This document shows positions 8,992-17,941 of a DNA stretch of 64,000 nt, in pieces. Where the stretch lies: contig LOEU01000024.1 in the NCBI GenBank assembly GCA_001516025.1, forward strand, positions 124,001-188,000, read 5' to 3'. The position numbers and the translations under genes are program-made. The notes beneath the pieces are model-generated. The model saw only the letters and a list, made by a program, of their open reading frames with translations. It made no database searches and was not told where the DNA came from. The DNA comes from a bacterium BRH_c32. Lineage in GTDB: Bacteria > Bacteroidota > Ignavibacteria > Ignavibacteriales > Melioribacteraceae. Each line of letters opens with the position of its first letter. Within the stretch, counting starts at the first letter, position 1.

Positions 8992-9360
8992 TTAATAGAT
9001 ATCCTTTAATCTTTGTGCCGGGTCAACGAGACTTGTGATTCGTATTCCAAAATGTTTGTCTATAACGACCACTTCACCTTCAGCAATTTTTTTGTTATTA
9101 ACGAATACATCCACCGGTTCGCTTGCTAATTTATCAAGTTCAATTACATAACCGCGTTCTAATTCGAGAATGTCTTTAATTTGCATTTGAGTTCTTCCGA
9201 GTTCTATATAAATATTCATCTGAAGATCTTTAAGGAAACTAAGTTTATCATTTCCATTACCGGAAGTCCTCGTTGACTCGTCAAATTCTTCAAACTGTGC
9301 CAAAGAACCGCCTACGGGTTGGTCTTCATAATTATTTAATAATTCATCTTGTTCGCTCAT
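8992..9360 (-). CDS. fliN: Flagellar motor switch protein FliN
   Basis: FliN forms the bottom of the C ring with FliM and FliG and binds FliH of the export ATPase complex. The SpoA/SPOA surface-presentation domain occupies about residues 48 to 122 (MNIYIELGRTQMQIKDILEL, then VNNKKIAEGEVVVIDKHFGI). The first 40 residues form an acidic, likely disordered tail. Length 122 fits the short FliN form without a CheC-like domain. Confidence 0.95.
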   Translation of the reverse strand: MSEQDELLNNYEDQPVGGSLAQFEEFDESTRTSGNGNDKLSFLKDLQMNIYIELGRTQMQIKDILELERGYVIELDKLASEPVDVFVNNKKIAEGEVVVIDKHFGIRITSLVDPAQRLKDIY

Positions 9361-9367
9361 ATTATCC

Positions 9368-10354
9368 TCAGAGTGATTGTTTTTCGTCTAAAATTCTATT
9401 TGTTATTTTAATTGCTTTATGATTATTCATTGATCCGTATCTTCCTGTAAATAAAAGGCGATTCCCGGTTCTGATTTTATGGTCATCATCAATTTTTGTA
9501 TTGAGTCTTATGATATCGCCTTTTTCCAAACTCAATAATTCATTTACCGAAAGAGAACTATTTCCAAATTCTACCTGAATCGGAATCTTTGTATTTATTA
9601 AATGATTTGTTACAACTTCTTTTGAAGTGATACCGAAATATTTTGTTGCTCTAATGGTGGAAAGTTTCTGTGATGTCATTTTTGCAAGTATATTATCGAA
9701 TGCAAAAGTGGCAAAACACAAATTTATTAAATACGATTGCTCGCCAATCATTAATTCAAAAGAGATTAATAATACAGATTCACTTTGGGAAGTAATTTGA
9801 GCAAAATCGATATCCTGTTCAAATCGTTCAAGAATAAAATCCATTGTATCGATTGTTTGCCAAGATTTTTTAAGGTCATACATAATTCTATCAACAACTA
9901 CTCTTAGAACTTTCTGCTCGATTGGTGTGATAACTTTTACTTGTTTTGAGCCCGTTCCGCTTCCGCCCAAGAGTTTATCGACAAAAAGAAATGCTAAATC
10001 ATTATTAATTTCAAGTATCCCTTTTACATCAGTATCTTTAATTTCAAATGTGAATAAACATGCGGGATTAGATACTGAAAGCACATATTCTGAATAATAA
10101 ATCTGATCAACCGAGGCAACATTAATTGTAACAGCTGTTTGTAGTTTAGTAACGAGAAAAGAGGAAAAGCTTTCACCAAAATTTTCGCATACACTTCTTA
10201 TTACTCTAAGCTGATTCTTAGAGATTCTATTTGGTAAGCGAAAATCAAAAAGGACAGCTTCCTTTTCATTATTTGGCTCAATCTTTTGTTCCGTGCCGCT
10301 TTTTATGTTATTAAGCAGCTGATCGATTTCTTGTTGTGAAAGTATCTCTGCCAT
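9368..10354 (-). CDS. fliM: Flagellar motor switch protein FliM
   Basis: FliM is the C-ring subunit that receives phospho-CheY. The N-terminus MAEILSQQEIDQLLNNI contains the CheY-binding peptide. The middle domain (CheC-like, about 40 to 235) includes a GGSGTGSKQ loop, and the SpoA domain is at about 245 to 325. Length 328 is typical. The same peptide motif is found at the extreme C-terminus of CheZ in this window. Confidence 0.95.
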   Translation of the reverse strand: MAEILSQQEIDQLLNNIKSGTEQKIEPNNEKEAVLFDFRLPNRISKNQLRVIRSVCENFGESFSSFLVTKLQTAVTINVASVDQIYYSEYVLSVSNPACLFTFEIKDTDVKGILEINNDLAFLFVDKLLGGSGTGSKQVKVITPIEQKVLRVVVDRIMYDLKKSWQTIDTMDFILERFEQDIDFAQITSQSESVLLISFELMIGEQSYLINLCFATFAFDNILAKMTSQKLSTIRATKYFGITSKEVVTNHLINTKIPIQVEFGNSSLSVNELLSLEKGDIIRLNTKIDDDHKIRTGNRLLFTGRYGSMNNHKAIKITNRILDEKQSL

Positions 10355-10355
10355 A

Positions 10356-10937
10356 TTATTGTAAGATGTATTTACTGAAATAAATAGTATTTAGAGTTAC
10401 TGCAGGAAGAAGTTCTCTTACTTTGCCTGAAATTTCTGTTTTAAGAGTATCGCGGTAAAGTGAATTACCCAGCTGTAAAACGTTTTTGCTGCTTAATATT
10501 GATATGATTGCGTCTTTTACTAAAATCTCTTTTGCTTTTAATTCCTGTTGATTTTGTTCTGTTTTAATATCAAATCCAATCGATGAAAGAAGGAATCTTT
10601 TTCCATCTGTTCCTGCAGGATTAATTATAAGATCATCAATTACATATACAAATTTGCCCATTTCCTCCGTACCCACCTCAACATTTGCTTCGTCTGTTAC
10701 TTCGGCATATGTGGAATCGGCAGCAACTTCACTAGATGTGCCTTGCATTTTAGGAATAAGTACGTTTGCAGTTAAAAAATAAACTGCAATTAGCTGGATT
10801 ATGAAAAGTGGTAATCCAAATAATAGTACTTTAATATTGAACCCTTTCCCTGATGAAGATTCAGTTTTTGCCTCGGGCAATTCTAAATTTTTTTCTTCGT
10901 CCAATTTATCTATTCTCTTATTCTTAGTTAAAAACAC
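10356..10937 (-). CDS. fliL: Flagellar basal-body protein FliL
   Basis: FliL is a single-pass protein that surrounds and stabilises stator units at the basal body. A cytosolic leader is followed by a membrane helix at about residues 36 to 58 (LLFGLPLFIIQLIAVYFLTA) and a periplasmic domain (YVIDDLIINPAGTDGKRFLL), which is the FliL pattern. The frame opens with GTG ending at 10937 and no clear Shine-Dalgarno sequence; an internal TTG at codon 12 is the only other candidate, so the exact start is uncertain. It is the first gene of the downstream flagellar operon. Confidence 0.88.
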   Translation of the reverse strand: MFLTKNKRIDKLDEEKNLELPEAKTESSSGKGFNIKVLLFGLPLFIIQLIAVYFLTANVLIPKMQGTSSEVAADSTYAEVTDEANVEVGTEEMGKFVYVIDDLIINPAGTDGKRFLLSSIGFDIKTEQNQQELKAKEILVKDAIISILSSKNVLQLGNSLYRDTLKTEISGKVRELLPAVTLNTIYFSKYILQ

Positions 10938-10947
10938 TTATAACTTT

Positions 10948-10962
10948 TCAAGAATAATGCCA
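10948..10962 (-). promoter_or_regulatory. Weak sigma-54-like -24/-12 element before fliL
   Basis: On the minus strand TGGCAT is followed after five bases by TTGA, matching sigma-54 spacing but with A in place of the near-invariant C at -12. A start point about 12 bases downstream would fall on the fliL GTG codon, which is awkward unless translation begins later. It is kept only because similar elements precede flgB and the chemotaxis operon. Confidence 0.25.
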
Positions 10963-11048
10963 TGATAATATTTGACAAAAATGGGGTTAAAACGAATGAT
11001 TGGTGATTTGAGTGGCTAATATTACGCAGTTGTGTTTAATTTACTCAT

Positions 11049-11069
11049 CCCCCCGGGACAGCCGGGGGG
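11049..11069. repeat. All-G/C hairpin between flgE and fliL
   Basis: CCCCCCGG and CCGGGGGG form a perfect 8-bp stem around the loop GACAG, 21 bases past the flgE stop. No U-tract follows on either strand, so it is not a textbook intrinsic terminator. It could act as an mRNA 3' end stabiliser or processing site. A pure G/C stem is striking in this AT-rich sequence. Confidence 0.7.
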
Positions 11070-11089
11070 GTAGAGTTGCCTCATAGGGC

Positions 11090-12781
11090 TTATCTGATTA
11101 AATTAGTAATCTCCTGAAGTAAGCTATCCGCCGTTGTGATTACTCTTGCATTTGCCTGGAATCCTCTTTGAGAAACGATCATTTTAGTAAATTCCTCTGA
11201 TAAATCAACATTAGATTGCTCTAATGCGCCAGACTGCACTGTGGTATTTGTTTCTTCACCCAAGCTGCTAATTCTTGGTTCGCCTGAATTTGCATAAGCT
11301 GAATACATATTATCGCCTACGCTTATTAAACCATTCAAGTTATTGAATGTAGCAACCATGATTTGGGCTAAATTTTTAGAAGAACCATTTGAAAAAATAC
11401 CTACTATGTTTCCGTATTGATCTATATTCATATTAGAAAGTGAAGCCGAAGGTGAACCGTTTTGTTGAAGAGCACTTACAACAGAGCTTGAAGATGTCTG
11501 TGTAACACCACTGAATCCTTCTCCGAAGTTCAAATCAATAATTGTGGTTTCTGCTCCGCCTGCCGGCATAAAAGTTAATTGTGGGTCATTTGGAGAGATG
11601 TTTGCACTGTCTATTGTTCCATCAGGATTAAAGAGGATTGTGCCTTGTGAATTTACTGCTTTTCCATCAATTGTACTTATTCCCGGAACTGAAGCCGTCC
11701 AATTCCATAAGTTATCATCAATCTTACAGAATTTTAATGTTACTTGATGATCGGTACCTAAAGAATCAAATACTGTTACCGAACCTGAAACAATATTTGG
11801 AGTTCTATTATTATCCGCGGATGCACTTACGGTATATGTACTTGAATTTTGTGTTAAAATTGTTCCGTCAAAGGTAAGATCAATGTTATTGGAAGGGACG
11901 TTAACTCTATTATTAACATCATCAAAAAGAGCTTTAGATGCTGCATTTAGTTCCCAAGAACCATTAGCAGTTTCTTCAAAAGTTAGATTGGCAATTGTGC
12001 CTGATGTAACCTCTGCTCCGTTTGGAACCACAGCATCTCCATTAGAATCCAATAACTCCCAGTTTAATGTATAAACATTAGCAGCTGTTTTTGTATAGCT
12101 TGTTTCTAATTTATATTCTTGACCATATTCGCTATAAACACTTACTCTAAGAGCAGGTGTTGAATCTCCTACTGCTAAGGCAGATGAATTAATATTGCCT
12201 CTTTGCATTACTTCTTGAGTTCTAGTCAAGTCTGAATTACTTTTTAGGTTACCTCCCCAGCTAATATTACTTGTGGAGATTGCAGGAAGTTTCATATTAG
12301 TATCGATTACGATATCTTGAAGATTATTTCCGGGAGGGATAACGCCATCTTCACTTGCTACTTTACCTTGAACAATTGCGCCATTTTGTGGACTTACTAA
12401 TTTACCGGATGCATCAAAAATAAATGCTCCAGCTCTTGAAAAGAATTTCTGACCGTCGCTCTTTAGAACAAACATTCCATTTCCTTGTAGTGCTAAATCT
12501 GTAACAATACCAGTTCTTTCAAAAGTACCTTGATTCCAATTTCTATCGATGGAATTAACTTTCATACCTAGACCGATCTGGAAAGAGTTAGTACCGCCTG
12601 TTGAGCCGGTTGGGTTTGTACCTGCTTTTACGAATTGATTAAATGTATCGCTGAATGTTACTCTCGAACCTTTAAATCCGATAGTATTTACATTTGCGAT
12701 ATTATTGCCGATTACGTCCATCATTGATTGATGATTTTTTAAACCGGATACACCGGCGAATAGTGAAGTTAGAAGTGCCAT
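11090..12781 (-). CDS. flgE: Flagellar hook protein FlgE
   Basis: FlgE builds the hook. The N-terminal rod/hook motif is clear (MALLTSLFAGVSGLKNHQSM, then DVIGNNIANVNTIGFKGSR). The C-terminal D0 helix is also conserved (SNVDLSEEFTKMIVSQRGFQ, then ARVITTADSLLQEI). Between them is a serine/asparagine-rich variable region. At 563 residues it is longer than the ~400 of enteric FlgE. A full AAGGAGG ribosome-binding site lies 7 bases before the ATG. It is the last gene of the upstream flagellar operon and has its own structured leader. Confidence 0.95.
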   Translation of the reverse strand: MALLTSLFAGVSGLKNHQSMMDVIGNNIANVNTIGFKGSRVTFSDTFNQFVKAGTNPTGSTGGTNSFQIGLGMKVNSIDRNWNQGTFERTGIVTDLALQGNGMFVLKSDGQKFFSRAGAFIFDASGKLVSPQNGAIVQGKVASEDGVIPPGNNLQDIVIDTNMKLPAISTSNISWGGNLKSNSDLTRTQEVMQRGNINSSALAVGDSTPALRVSVYSEYGQEYKLETSYTKTAANVYTLNWELLDSNGDAVVPNGAEVTSGTIANLTFEETANGSWELNAASKALFDDVNNRVNVPSNNIDLTFDGTILTQNSSTYTVSASADNNRTPNIVSGSVTVFDSLGTDHQVTLKFCKIDDNLWNWTASVPGISTIDGKAVNSQGTILFNPDGTIDSANISPNDPQLTFMPAGGAETTIIDLNFGEGFSGVTQTSSSSVVSALQQNGSPSASLSNMNIDQYGNIVGIFSNGSSKNLAQIMVATFNNLNGLISVGDNMYSAYANSGEPRISSLGEETNTTVQSGALEQSNVDLSEEFTKMIVSQRGFQANARVITTADSLLQEITNLIR

Positions 12782-12786
12782 AAAAA

Positions 12787-12857
12787 AACCTCCTTAGGTT
12801 CAATTCAGCGTCAGTCGGTCGGCTGAATCATCGAGCGTCCTTGGAAGGTCCCGCTCG
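12787..12857 (-). promoter_or_regulatory. Structured leader of flgE with three hairpins
   Basis: The 108-base gap before flgE holds three inverted repeats. CGAGCG (12832-12837) pairs with CGCTCG (12852-12857) around an inner CCTT/AAGG stem. ATTCAGC (12803-12809) pairs with GCTGAAT (12822-12828). AACCT and AGGTT flank AAGG, placing the Shine-Dalgarno sequence in a small hairpin that is followed by seven T. This suggests post-transcriptional control of hook protein synthesis, or an RNA processing site. The regulator is unknown. Confidence 0.6.
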
Positions 12858-12889
12858 TTTATTGTTTCTAGTTAATTAATTATCTTATT

Positions 12890-13270
12890 TCAAAAAGCGA
12901 ATACTACACTGTCTATATTTGTAAAAACATTTTCGCTTGCATCACTTACTTCGATAGCCGTTACAACTGTTTTATTAGGGATGTTGACTATCAATGCTGT
13001 ATTATCGAGAAGAACTAAAGAATCTTTAGCCCCTTTTAATTCAGCTTTATCCACTGCATTTTGTATTCTTGTCATTTCGCCTTCATTAAATTGGATGTTA
13101 CGCGATTCCAATCTTTTGAGTGCATGATTAGAGAATTTTACTTTCTCTAATTCTTCTTTGAATATATCATTAAATGAAGAACGAACAGGATCATTCCTAC
13201 GTACTATGGGCTCTTGCTCATGTACTATCGGTATAAAGGGAACAGAGACACCATTGATCTCCGCCATCAT
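12890..13270 (-). CDS. Conserved flagellar operon protein (TIGR02530-like)
   Basis: The product is a 126-residue soluble protein resembling the conserved 'flagellar operon protein' family found between flgD and flgE in many bacteria. Its recognisable core is [20 protein letters not shown], then [20 protein letters not shown] and [20 protein letters not shown]. The family has no firm biochemical role; hook assembly is inferred from position. The start overlaps the flgD stop by 4 bases (two consecutive ATG codons, either usable). Confidence 0.85.
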   Translation of the reverse strand: MMAEINGVSVPFIPIVHEQEPIVRRNDPVRSSFNDIFKEELEKVKFSNHALKRLESRNIQFNEGEMTRIQNAVDKAELKGAKDSLVLLDNTALIVNIPNKTVVTAIEVSDASENVFTNIDSVVFAF

Positions 13271-13959
13271 TTACCTCCATCACCCTGAGCATTTAATATC
13301 TCTAAGATTGAATCCGATTGATACAGCGCACCATTAATTACAAGCATAGTACCGGACTCGGTATATTTAACACCGTCGATCTTTCCTAATTTGTATGCTG
13401 ATGCCGGGACCATCTTATCTCCATTTAATGCTGTTGCTTCAATTGCAAATGAGTAATTTCCATTTGCTACTTTTATACCACTATTATCGGATAAATCCCA
13501 AGAAAGTTTATTCTCTCCTTTAGAATTATCTGCATTTAATGTTTTTACTAAACGTCCGAACTCATTATAAATTTTAATTTCTACTGTTTTTGCATGTTCG
13601 GGAAGTTCATAGCCAATTTTTATTTCGCTTTGACCATTAACTGTTAATTCACTCCCCCCAACTTTTACCTCTTTACCAATCAAATTTGCGTAGAGAGTAT
13701 TATTGATTGATTGAGTAAGAAAGTAATTAGCATCAACACTTTGTTTCATATAATCATTCAAATTAGTAAGCTGTTCGAGAGAACTGAATTGAGCCAATTG
13801 AGCAGAATATTGAGAGCTATCCATTGGATCCATTGGATCTTGATGCTTCAATTGTTCGATCATCAATTTTAGGAAATCATCTTTTCCTAATTCACTTTTA
13901 TTTTTCGATACGTTTACTGTATTGTTAGAATTAAGTATGCTTGCTATTCCATCTGACAT
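13267..13959 (-). CDS. flgD: Hook-capping protein FlgD
   Basis: FlgD is the scaffold that caps the growing hook. The N-terminal signature is plain ([20 protein letters not shown], then [17 protein letters not shown]). The C-terminal half contains the FlgD Ig-like/Tudor region ([20 protein letters not shown], then [20 protein letters not shown]). Length 230 is normal. It lies 9 bases after fliK. Confidence 0.95.
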   Translation of the reverse strand: MSDGIASILNSNNTVNVSKNKSELGKDDFLKLMIEQLKHQDPMDPMDSSQYSAQLAQFSSLEQLTNLNDYMKQSVDANYFLTQSINNTLYANLIGKEVKVGGSELTVNGQSEIKIGYELPEHAKTVEIKIYNEFGRLVKTLNADNSKGENKLSWDLSDNSGIKVANGNYSFAIEATALNGDKMVPASAYKLGKIDGVKYTESGTMLVINGALYQSDSILEILNAQGDGGK

Positions 13960-13968
13960 TTTATTCTC

Positions 13969-16884
13969 CTATGCTAAAAATTCGACAGTGCTATATCCCA
14001 TTTTCCTGCGGGAATTGTCTTCTTTAGCATCTTCAATTTCGAAATTATTTTCATTCAACGAATTTTTCTTTTTGCTGTTTAAATTCTTATATGCTTTCTG
14101 TTCGCTATAATTTAGACTTACATTCAAACTGGAGACTTGAACACCGGATGATTGAATACTGCTCTTTAATTGTTCAATATTGTTCTGAACTATTTGTCTA
14201 ACTTGTTCCGATTCAACCTCAATCTTAGCACTAACGCGATTCTCAATAAGATCAATCACTAGTTTAATTTTTCCTAGTTCATCGGGAGTAACTTGGAAAG
14301 TCATCGATTGAGTTTCCGGTCTTGCAAGAATTTTATTTATCTCTTTAACAATTTCATTACTCTTTATTAAGCGAATGCTATCTTGCATATTATGTAATTC
14401 GCTAAAGATTTTTTCCTTAGGTGCTTCTACTCTATCGATTGTGGAGTTTTTAGTAAATTGTTGTAAGTTTTTATCTGAAAATTCATTCTTGGTTCCGGTA
14501 TCGGCTTTGGATTCAGATTCAGCTACTTTCTTTGTATTTGCAATCGTATTTTCTTTTTCGATTTTAATGGGATCTTCTGTTTTGTTATCTTTATTAGAAT
14601 CAGATTTTATCGATTTCATCATTCCCGATATTTCAAATATTTCAAATTCCTTAGCCGGTTTGTTTATCGCCTTGTCTTCTTTTGGGGCAGATGATTCAAT
14701 AATATTTTTTACTTCAATTTTTACTTTATAATCTTTTTCTTGAATTACATTTTTAACTTCTTTCGACTCTACTTCTTTATTACTCGATAGATTTTTTTCT
14801 ACCGGAATCGATTCCTCTATATCTTTTGAATATTTTACTTTTTCAGTAGATATCGGATCACTGATTTTATTTACTTCCACAGTTTCTTTAGTCTTTACAG
14901 GAGAAGAATTTTTAACTGTTTCAAAATCATCAATCGAAGAATTAACGATCTCTGTATTTTTCTCAATTGGTACTTCTTTGTTAAGAACATTCTTCTCTAC
15001 TGATTCCAAGTCCTTAGAAGTGTTTTCATTTTCTATCGATAAGACATCTTGCAATGGAGAATCTTTGATCAAAGTTGAAGTCTCTCTCGATGTTTTAGTT
15101 TTTTCTGCCGTAATAGTATTCTTAATCGGAGTCGGAATTTCACCTTTTACAGGTTCTTTAACGGGTGTTGCATTCTCAGTTTTTGCCGTTTCTTTGATAG
15201 GTGCTATTATCTCTACTTCTGACTCGCCTGCCCCTTGAATTTTTACATTATTTTCCATAGGTCCGGCTGGTTTCGCAGTGGCAATAGCTTCTTTAGTTAC
15301 CTTTGGCTGCGCAATATTATTTGTAGACTTCTCTTCTTTAGATTCTAATACATTTGGAATTACTACTTTTTCATCCTTACTTTCCAACCCTGTTGCACTA
15401 GTTTTACTTTCATTTGCAGGCACATTAATTGTTTTTATGTCTTCTTTATTTTCAGAACCTACACTGCTTTTAGATACTTTGGATTTTGGTTCAACCAAAT
15501 TATTTGCTTCTTTAATCTTAAAAGTGATATTCTCTTTTACATCGGTTTTTTCTGCATTACTATTAATTTCCGTAGTCTTTGAAGTGCTCTGTAGAGATGG
15601 TATTTTTTCACTTTGTTCAAAATCTTTAATAGTCTCCACTTCAACCGGAAGTTTGGAGTTAAGTAATTCAGTTTCTACTTTATTAGTTACTTTTTGAATA
15701 GACTCTAAATTTATTTTTTCACTGGATTCCTGAACTCTTACTGAGAAGTGCTTTTTGGGCATAGTAAGCTCAATGGGAGATTGTTTACTCTGTTTTAACG
15801 GAGCTTCAAAATATCCATTGCCTTCTTCATCTATATTTAAAAAAGTATCAGTTTCTACTAACTCTGTTGCGACTGGTTCACTTGGTTTAGTATTTACTTC
15901 TGAATCTATTGATTCGGGCTTACTTGGTGCTGAATCTGTTTGTTGATTGACACTTACTTTTGTATTAAGAATTTGAGACTTTGTTTTATTGACACCATTT
16001 TCCTTAAAACCATTTTCTTCTTTCAGTATTAATGTCTCGCTCTCTGAAGGATAATAATTATTATTTTCAACTTCTGATTTATTATTAATAATTATAGTAC
16101 CCGAATTAGGTACAGAGTACTTGCTAGCAGGAGAAACAAATTCTGAATTGACAACTAAAGGTTTGTTTATTGACAAATCTGATTCAGAATTTGGAATTGA
16201 AGCAGTAACGACTACCGGACTTTCAACAAATTGATTCCTATTAAAACTAGTTGGTATTATTGTAACTAATACCTCTTTTGCTTCTGTTTTAATTTTAATT
16301 TCAAAAGAATATTCAGGTTTGGAATCAACCTTAGTTATATTTATTTCTTCGTATGAACCATCTTCAGGTAAGGTTAATTCCTTTGAAAAATTATATACAG
16401 GAGCAGTTATTTCATTGGAAGCTTTACTTACCGGTAATTCTACCTCGTTTGGCGAATTAGCTTCAATTTGTAAATTAGTATTTAATGGAATTTTCTTTAC
16501 TTCCAAAGTTAAATCTTTATTAGCATCAAGAAGCTGTCTTATCTTATTTATTAATTCTTTTACCGTAGTTTTATCAAAAATGAATTCTTTATCGGTAATC
16601 TCTTTTTCAGTTACTAATTTAGATACTTCGCTTTGTTCCTCATTTACGGCAAGATTATTATCATTTTCTAATGAAGACAATATCTGTGATAATTCAGAAA
16701 TTAATAGATCAGGCTTCTCGTCGGCAAACAAGTTTTGGGTTGATTGAGGGATTTCTATATCTTCTTCATAAACCTTGATAATATTAGAGAATAGAAATTG
16801 CTGTGATTCAAGCTTAGGGAAAGCAATTACCTGCGCATTATCTGCACTGTTAAGTTTATTAAGAAAAAGTGGGTTTAGATTCAT
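13969..16884 (-). CDS. fliK: Hook-length control protein FliK, unusually long
   Basis: FliK is the secreted ruler that measures the hook and triggers FlhB switching. The C-terminal FliK domain lies at about residues 865 to 940 (PETQSMTFQVTPDELGKIKL, then EVESEQVRQIVQNNIEQLKS). The preceding ~850 residues are low-complexity and rich in K, E, S, T and P, with loosely repeated IKET/VKEP-like units and no cysteine. At 971 residues the protein is about twice the usual FliK length, consistent with an extended flexible ruler. Its start overlaps the upstream gene by 4 bases. Confidence 0.9.
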   Translation of the reverse strand: MNLNPLFLNKLNSADNAQVIAFPKLESQQFLFSNIIKVYEEDIEIPQSTQNLFADEKPDLLISELSQILSSLENDNNLAVNEEQSEVSKLVTEKEITDKEFIFDKTTVKELINKIRQLLDANKDLTLEVKKIPLNTNLQIEANSPNEVELPVSKASNEITAPVYNFSKELTLPEDGSYEEINITKVDSKPEYSFEIKIKTEAKEVLVTIIPTSFNRNQFVESPVVVTASIPNSESDLSINKPLVVNSEFVSPASKYSVPNSGTIIINNKSEVENNNYYPSESETLILKEENGFKENGVNKTKSQILNTKVSVNQQTDSAPSKPESIDSEVNTKPSEPVATELVETDTFLNIDEEGNGYFEAPLKQSKQSPIELTMPKKHFSVRVQESSEKINLESIQKVTNKVETELLNSKLPVEVETIKDFEQSEKIPSLQSTSKTTEINSNAEKTDVKENITFKIKEANNLVEPKSKVSKSSVGSENKEDIKTINVPANESKTSATGLESKDEKVVIPNVLESKEEKSTNNIAQPKVTKEAIATAKPAGPMENNVKIQGAGESEVEIIAPIKETAKTENATPVKEPVKGEIPTPIKNTITAEKTKTSRETSTLIKDSPLQDVLSIENENTSKDLESVEKNVLNKEVPIEKNTEIVNSSIDDFETVKNSSPVKTKETVEVNKISDPISTEKVKYSKDIEESIPVEKNLSSNKEVESKEVKNVIQEKDYKVKIEVKNIIESSAPKEDKAINKPAKEFEIFEISGMMKSIKSDSNKDNKTEDPIKIEKENTIANTKKVAESESKADTGTKNEFSDKNLQQFTKNSTIDRVEAPKEKIFSELHNMQDSIRLIKSNEIVKEINKILARPETQSMTFQVTPDELGKIKLVIDLIENRVSAKIEVESEQVRQIVQNNIEQLKSSIQSSGVQVSSLNVSLNYSEQKAYKNLNSKKKNSLNENNFEIEDAKEDNSRRKMGYSTVEFLA

Positions 16885-17501
16885 TGTAAATTCATTATCC
16901 TTGTAGCAGCTTCCGGTTTTAATTCAGAGATTATTTCAGCCGCTTTCTTTTTTTTCATGGAAAACAATATCTCTCTTGCTATATTATCGGAATATCCTTG
17001 AATTATTTTAGCTGCTTTTTTCGTATCCATCGATTCATATAATTTTATGCTGTTTTTCATCCATGAATTATATGTGCTGTCCTTTTTAATTTGAGTATTT
17101 ACTTTTTGTGTAGTATTATCCGGAACTATTGAAACAGCATTCGGCATAGATATTGATTTACCATTGCCTTTCTCTTCTTTTAGTTTTTTTATTTCAGCCA
17201 AAAGAAGTTTAAGTGAATCTAATTTCACCGGGTTCCTTTCTTCCACTATTGGATTTTCCGAAACACTGTTTTTTAATAACGAATCTATCTTTGCTTCGGT
17301 TTCGACAGGCTTAATAATCGATTTTGGAGATTCAGGTATTTTTAGTTTTGTAGTATCTGAAGCTACTTTTATAGTATGATCTGCGGGACTAAAATCAAAT
17401 GCGAAAACATCCTTATATGCTCCTGCAGCGTAATACATACCACCTGATACTGCAATAAATGCGAATAAAAAAATTACGATATAAATTAGTTTCTCTTTCA
17501 A
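16881..17501 (-). CDS. MotE-like flagellar protein with MgtE-N-type domain
   Basis: An N-terminal membrane helix (KLIYIVIFLFAFIAVSGGMY) is followed by a polar, partly coiled region and a C-terminal domain at about 145 to 206 (NSIKLYESMDTKKAAKIIQG, then FSMKKKKAAEIISELKPEAA). This domain resembles the MgtE intracellular N domain, which also occurs in MotE/YlxF proteins encoded between fliJ and fliK. MotE acts as a chaperone for the stator protein MotC in alphaproteobacteria. The role here is inferred from domain and position. It overlaps fliJ and fliK by 4 bases each. Confidence 0.8.
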   Translation of the reverse strand: MKEKLIYIVIFLFAFIAVSGGMYYAAGAYKDVFAFDFSPADHTIKVASDTTKLKIPESPKSIIKPVETEAKIDSLLKNSVSENPIVEERNPVKLDSLKLLLAEIKKLKEEKGNGKSISMPNAVSIVPDNTTQKVNTQIKKDSTYNSWMKNSIKLYESMDTKKAAKIIQGYSDNIAREILFSMKKKKAAEIISELKPEAATRIMNLQ

Positions 17502-17935
17502 TTTTCTTTCCTCACAAAGTTACTGATTGCGATCTCGTTCAACTGTTTTAATTCTTCTCGATTAGCGTCAATCATATATTCTTGTTTTTTATTTTCTTTT
17601 AATGTTTCTAGAATCTGAATCTCTTTTTTTCTTTCTCTTAATTCTTCAAACTTTTTTTCTCTTTTTGATTTAAGGTCAATTATAATATTTACGAAAGATT
17701 CCATTTGTCCGTCTAATTGTCGTATATAAGCTTTTGAGCTTTTATAATTAAGCGCTGATATTTTGCCTGCTCCTATCTCATTTTCCAAAGATTTGATATT
17801 ACGTTTTAACTCATCAATTTTTTTATTTGCTGCATAAATTTCTTTTTCAATAATTGAGATATCTTTCATAATGTTTTTTTCAAATATCTCTTTTACTCTT
17901 ACAATTGAATCAAATTGGAACTTGAACTTTCCCAT
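17498..17935 (-). CDS. fliJ: Flagellar export protein FliJ
   Basis: FliJ is the coiled-coil stalk of the export ATPase ring, analogous to F1 gamma. The whole 145-residue chain is charged and helical (FDSIVRVKEIFEKNIMKDIS, then SKREKKFEELRERKKEIQIL), the FliJ profile. It lies 6 bases after fliI. Sequence conservation is weak in this family, so position supports the call. Confidence 0.88.
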   Translation of the reverse strand: MGKFKFQFDSIVRVKEIFEKNIMKDISIIEKEIYAANKKIDELKRNIKSLENEIGAGKISALNYKSSKAYIRQLDGQMESFVNIIIDLKSKREKKFEELRERKKEIQILETLKENKKQEYMIDANREELKQLNEIAISNFVRKEN

Positions 17936-17941
17936 AATTTA

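Noticed and set aside
15278-15697. Long plus-strand frames opposite fliK (also at 14375, 14978 and 16319)
   Set aside because: The low-complexity, A-rich coding strand of fliK produces few stop codons on the other strand. The translations are serine/phenylalanine/leucine-rich artefacts.
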